In this document: piece by piece, positions 15,343 through 16,084 of the stretch | How the letters are laid out: every line of letters starts with the position of its first letter | Position numbering within the stretch: position 1 is the first letter of the stretch | Source: Muribaculaceae bacterium | Lineage (GTDB): Bacteria; Bacteroidota; Bacteroidia; Bacteroidales; Muribaculaceae | DNA length: 16,084 bases | Assembly (NCBI GenBank): GCA_029062725.1 | Contig: JAIDPP010000249.1 | Coordinates: forward strand, 1 to 16,084 | Direction: 5' to 3' | Made by a program: the position numbers and the translations under genes | The notes under the pieces: generated by a model | Seen by the model: only the letters and a program-made list of their open reading frames with translations | The model's database searches: none | What the model was told of the DNA's origin: nothing

Positions 15343-16084
15343 TTATTTCGCGGCTTTCGATTCACAATAGACGCAGCGGTAGATGCCGCTTCCGTCGGCT
15401 GCCGGTCGGAAGAGCCGTGGCACATTCTCCATGTTCGAGATGCAGCGGCGGTTGCTGCAATGATGTCCGTTCACTTCCGTCCCCTCGGGGATAAGGCGCT
15501 GTTTGTCATCACCTTCCGCGGCCCATTTCAGAAGAGTGAGTATCAGTGCCATACGTACGAATTTACCGTTCTCCACCTGACGGAAGTAAGCTGCCCTCGG
15601 GTCAGCATCGACCTCCACCGTGATTTCGTTCACGCGCGGCAGCGGATGAAGGATGCGCAGCTCCGGCTTCGCTGTCTCCAGTTTCTCTGGAGTCAGGATG
15701 AAGGCGTCTTTCACTCTGTCGAACTCATCCTCGTCGAGGAAACGCTCCTTCTGGACGCGTGTCATATATAACACATCCAGCTCCGGCATAACCTCCTCCA
15801 TCGTCTTCACCTCGCGGTAGGGGATGCCGTATTTCTCGCATACCTCATATTTCATGTAGTCGGGCAGGCGGAGTTCATCGGGAGCTATCAGGATCACCTC
15901 CACACCCTCGTAACGCGCCAGGGCCTTTATGAGCGAATGGACCGTGCGTCCGAAACGCAAGTCGCCGCAGAAGCCTATCTTGATATTATCGAAGCGGCCG
16001 ATTTCGCGCTTGATGGTCAGAAGGTCGGTGAGCGTCTGTCTCGTAACTCTGTTGGAGCCGTCGACGGCGGTGATCACCCGTATT
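15343..16084 (-). CDS. pyrB: Aspartate carbamoyltransferase with fused PyrI-type zinc domain, 5' partial
   Basis: Catalyses carbamoyl phosphate + aspartate to carbamoyl aspartate in pyrimidine synthesis. The window holds the C-terminal part; the start lies beyond the right edge. Counting from the valine codon GTG at 16075-16077, the aspartate-binding half is well conserved: GRTVHS at 43-48, YMTRVQKER at 104-112 and HPLPRVNEI at 144-152. After residue 185 comes a tail with Cys207-x4-Cys212 and Cys235-x2-Cys238 (CSNRRCISN, CVYC), closely matching the zinc domain of the E. coli regulatory chain PyrI; the PyrI nucleotide-binding domain is absent. Similar fused chains are known, for example in Thermotoga maritima. 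The usual carbamoyl-phosphate motif HPxQ reads VTRQ here (residues 11-14). The frame continues open to the window edge. Confidence 0.9.
   Translation of the reverse strand, partial: IRVITAVDGSNRVTRQTLTDLLTIKREIGRFDNIKIGFCGDLRFGRTVHSLIKALARYEGVEVILIAPDELRLPDYMKYEVCEKYGIPYREVKTMEEVMPELDVLYMTRVQKERFLDEDEFDRVKDAFILTPEKLETAKPELRILHPLPRVNEITVEVDADPRAAYFRQVENGKFVRMALILTLLKWAAEGDDKQRLIPEGTEVNGHHCSNRRCISNMENVPRLFRPAADGSGIYRCVYCESKAAK

Overview
The window reads as Bacteroidota, most likely Bacteroidales. Both promoters found match the Bacteroidales housekeeping consensus (TTTG, 19-21 bp, TAnnTTTG). Start codons follow A-rich leaders without Shine-Dalgarno motifs. Protein details, such as the MAHSER end of PurL and an AAA-ATPase/PD-(D/E)XK gene of the Bacteroidetes expanded type, also fit. 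The family cannot be fixed from this sequence alone. Every supported gene lies on the minus strand, so transcription runs from high to low coordinates.

From right to left: (1) 16084-15343, the 3' part of an aspartate carbamoyltransferase gene whose product carries a fused PyrI-type zinc domain, followed by a 16-bp perfect hairpin. (2) 15136-13538, a stand-alone AAA-ATPase-like/PD-(D/E)XK gene with its own promoter and a more A+T-rich composition than its neighbours. (3) 13564-13288, a dense regulatory leader: a consensus promoter overlapping the ATPase stop codon, a nested 80-nt hairpin, an intrinsic terminator, a possible antiterminator that competes with both, and two short ORFs. (4) 13287-5, nine purine genes in one direction with gaps of 37 nt or less, except one 155-bp gap: purE-purL-purM-[10-bp repeat array]-purH-purD-purB-purA-guaB-guaA.

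The nine enzymes cover GAR synthesis (PurD), FGAM synthesis (PurL), AIR synthesis (PurM), carboxylation (PurE), adenylosuccinate/SAICAR cleavage (PurB), the last two steps to IMP (PurH), and both branches from IMP: PurA to adenylosuccinate (PurB then gives AMP) and GuaB/GuaA to GMP. purF, purC, purN/purT and purK are not in the window. The leader architecture fits a transcription-terminating OFF switch, by riboswitch or attenuation, acting on the whole purine set.

The most interesting parts are the purE leader (13288-13564), the 10-bp tandem array inside the operon (7911-8040), and the PyrB-PyrI(Zn) fusion with a changed HPxQ carbamoyl-phosphate motif. guaA ends prematurely only 4 bases from the left edge, so it may be a real break or an edge artefact.
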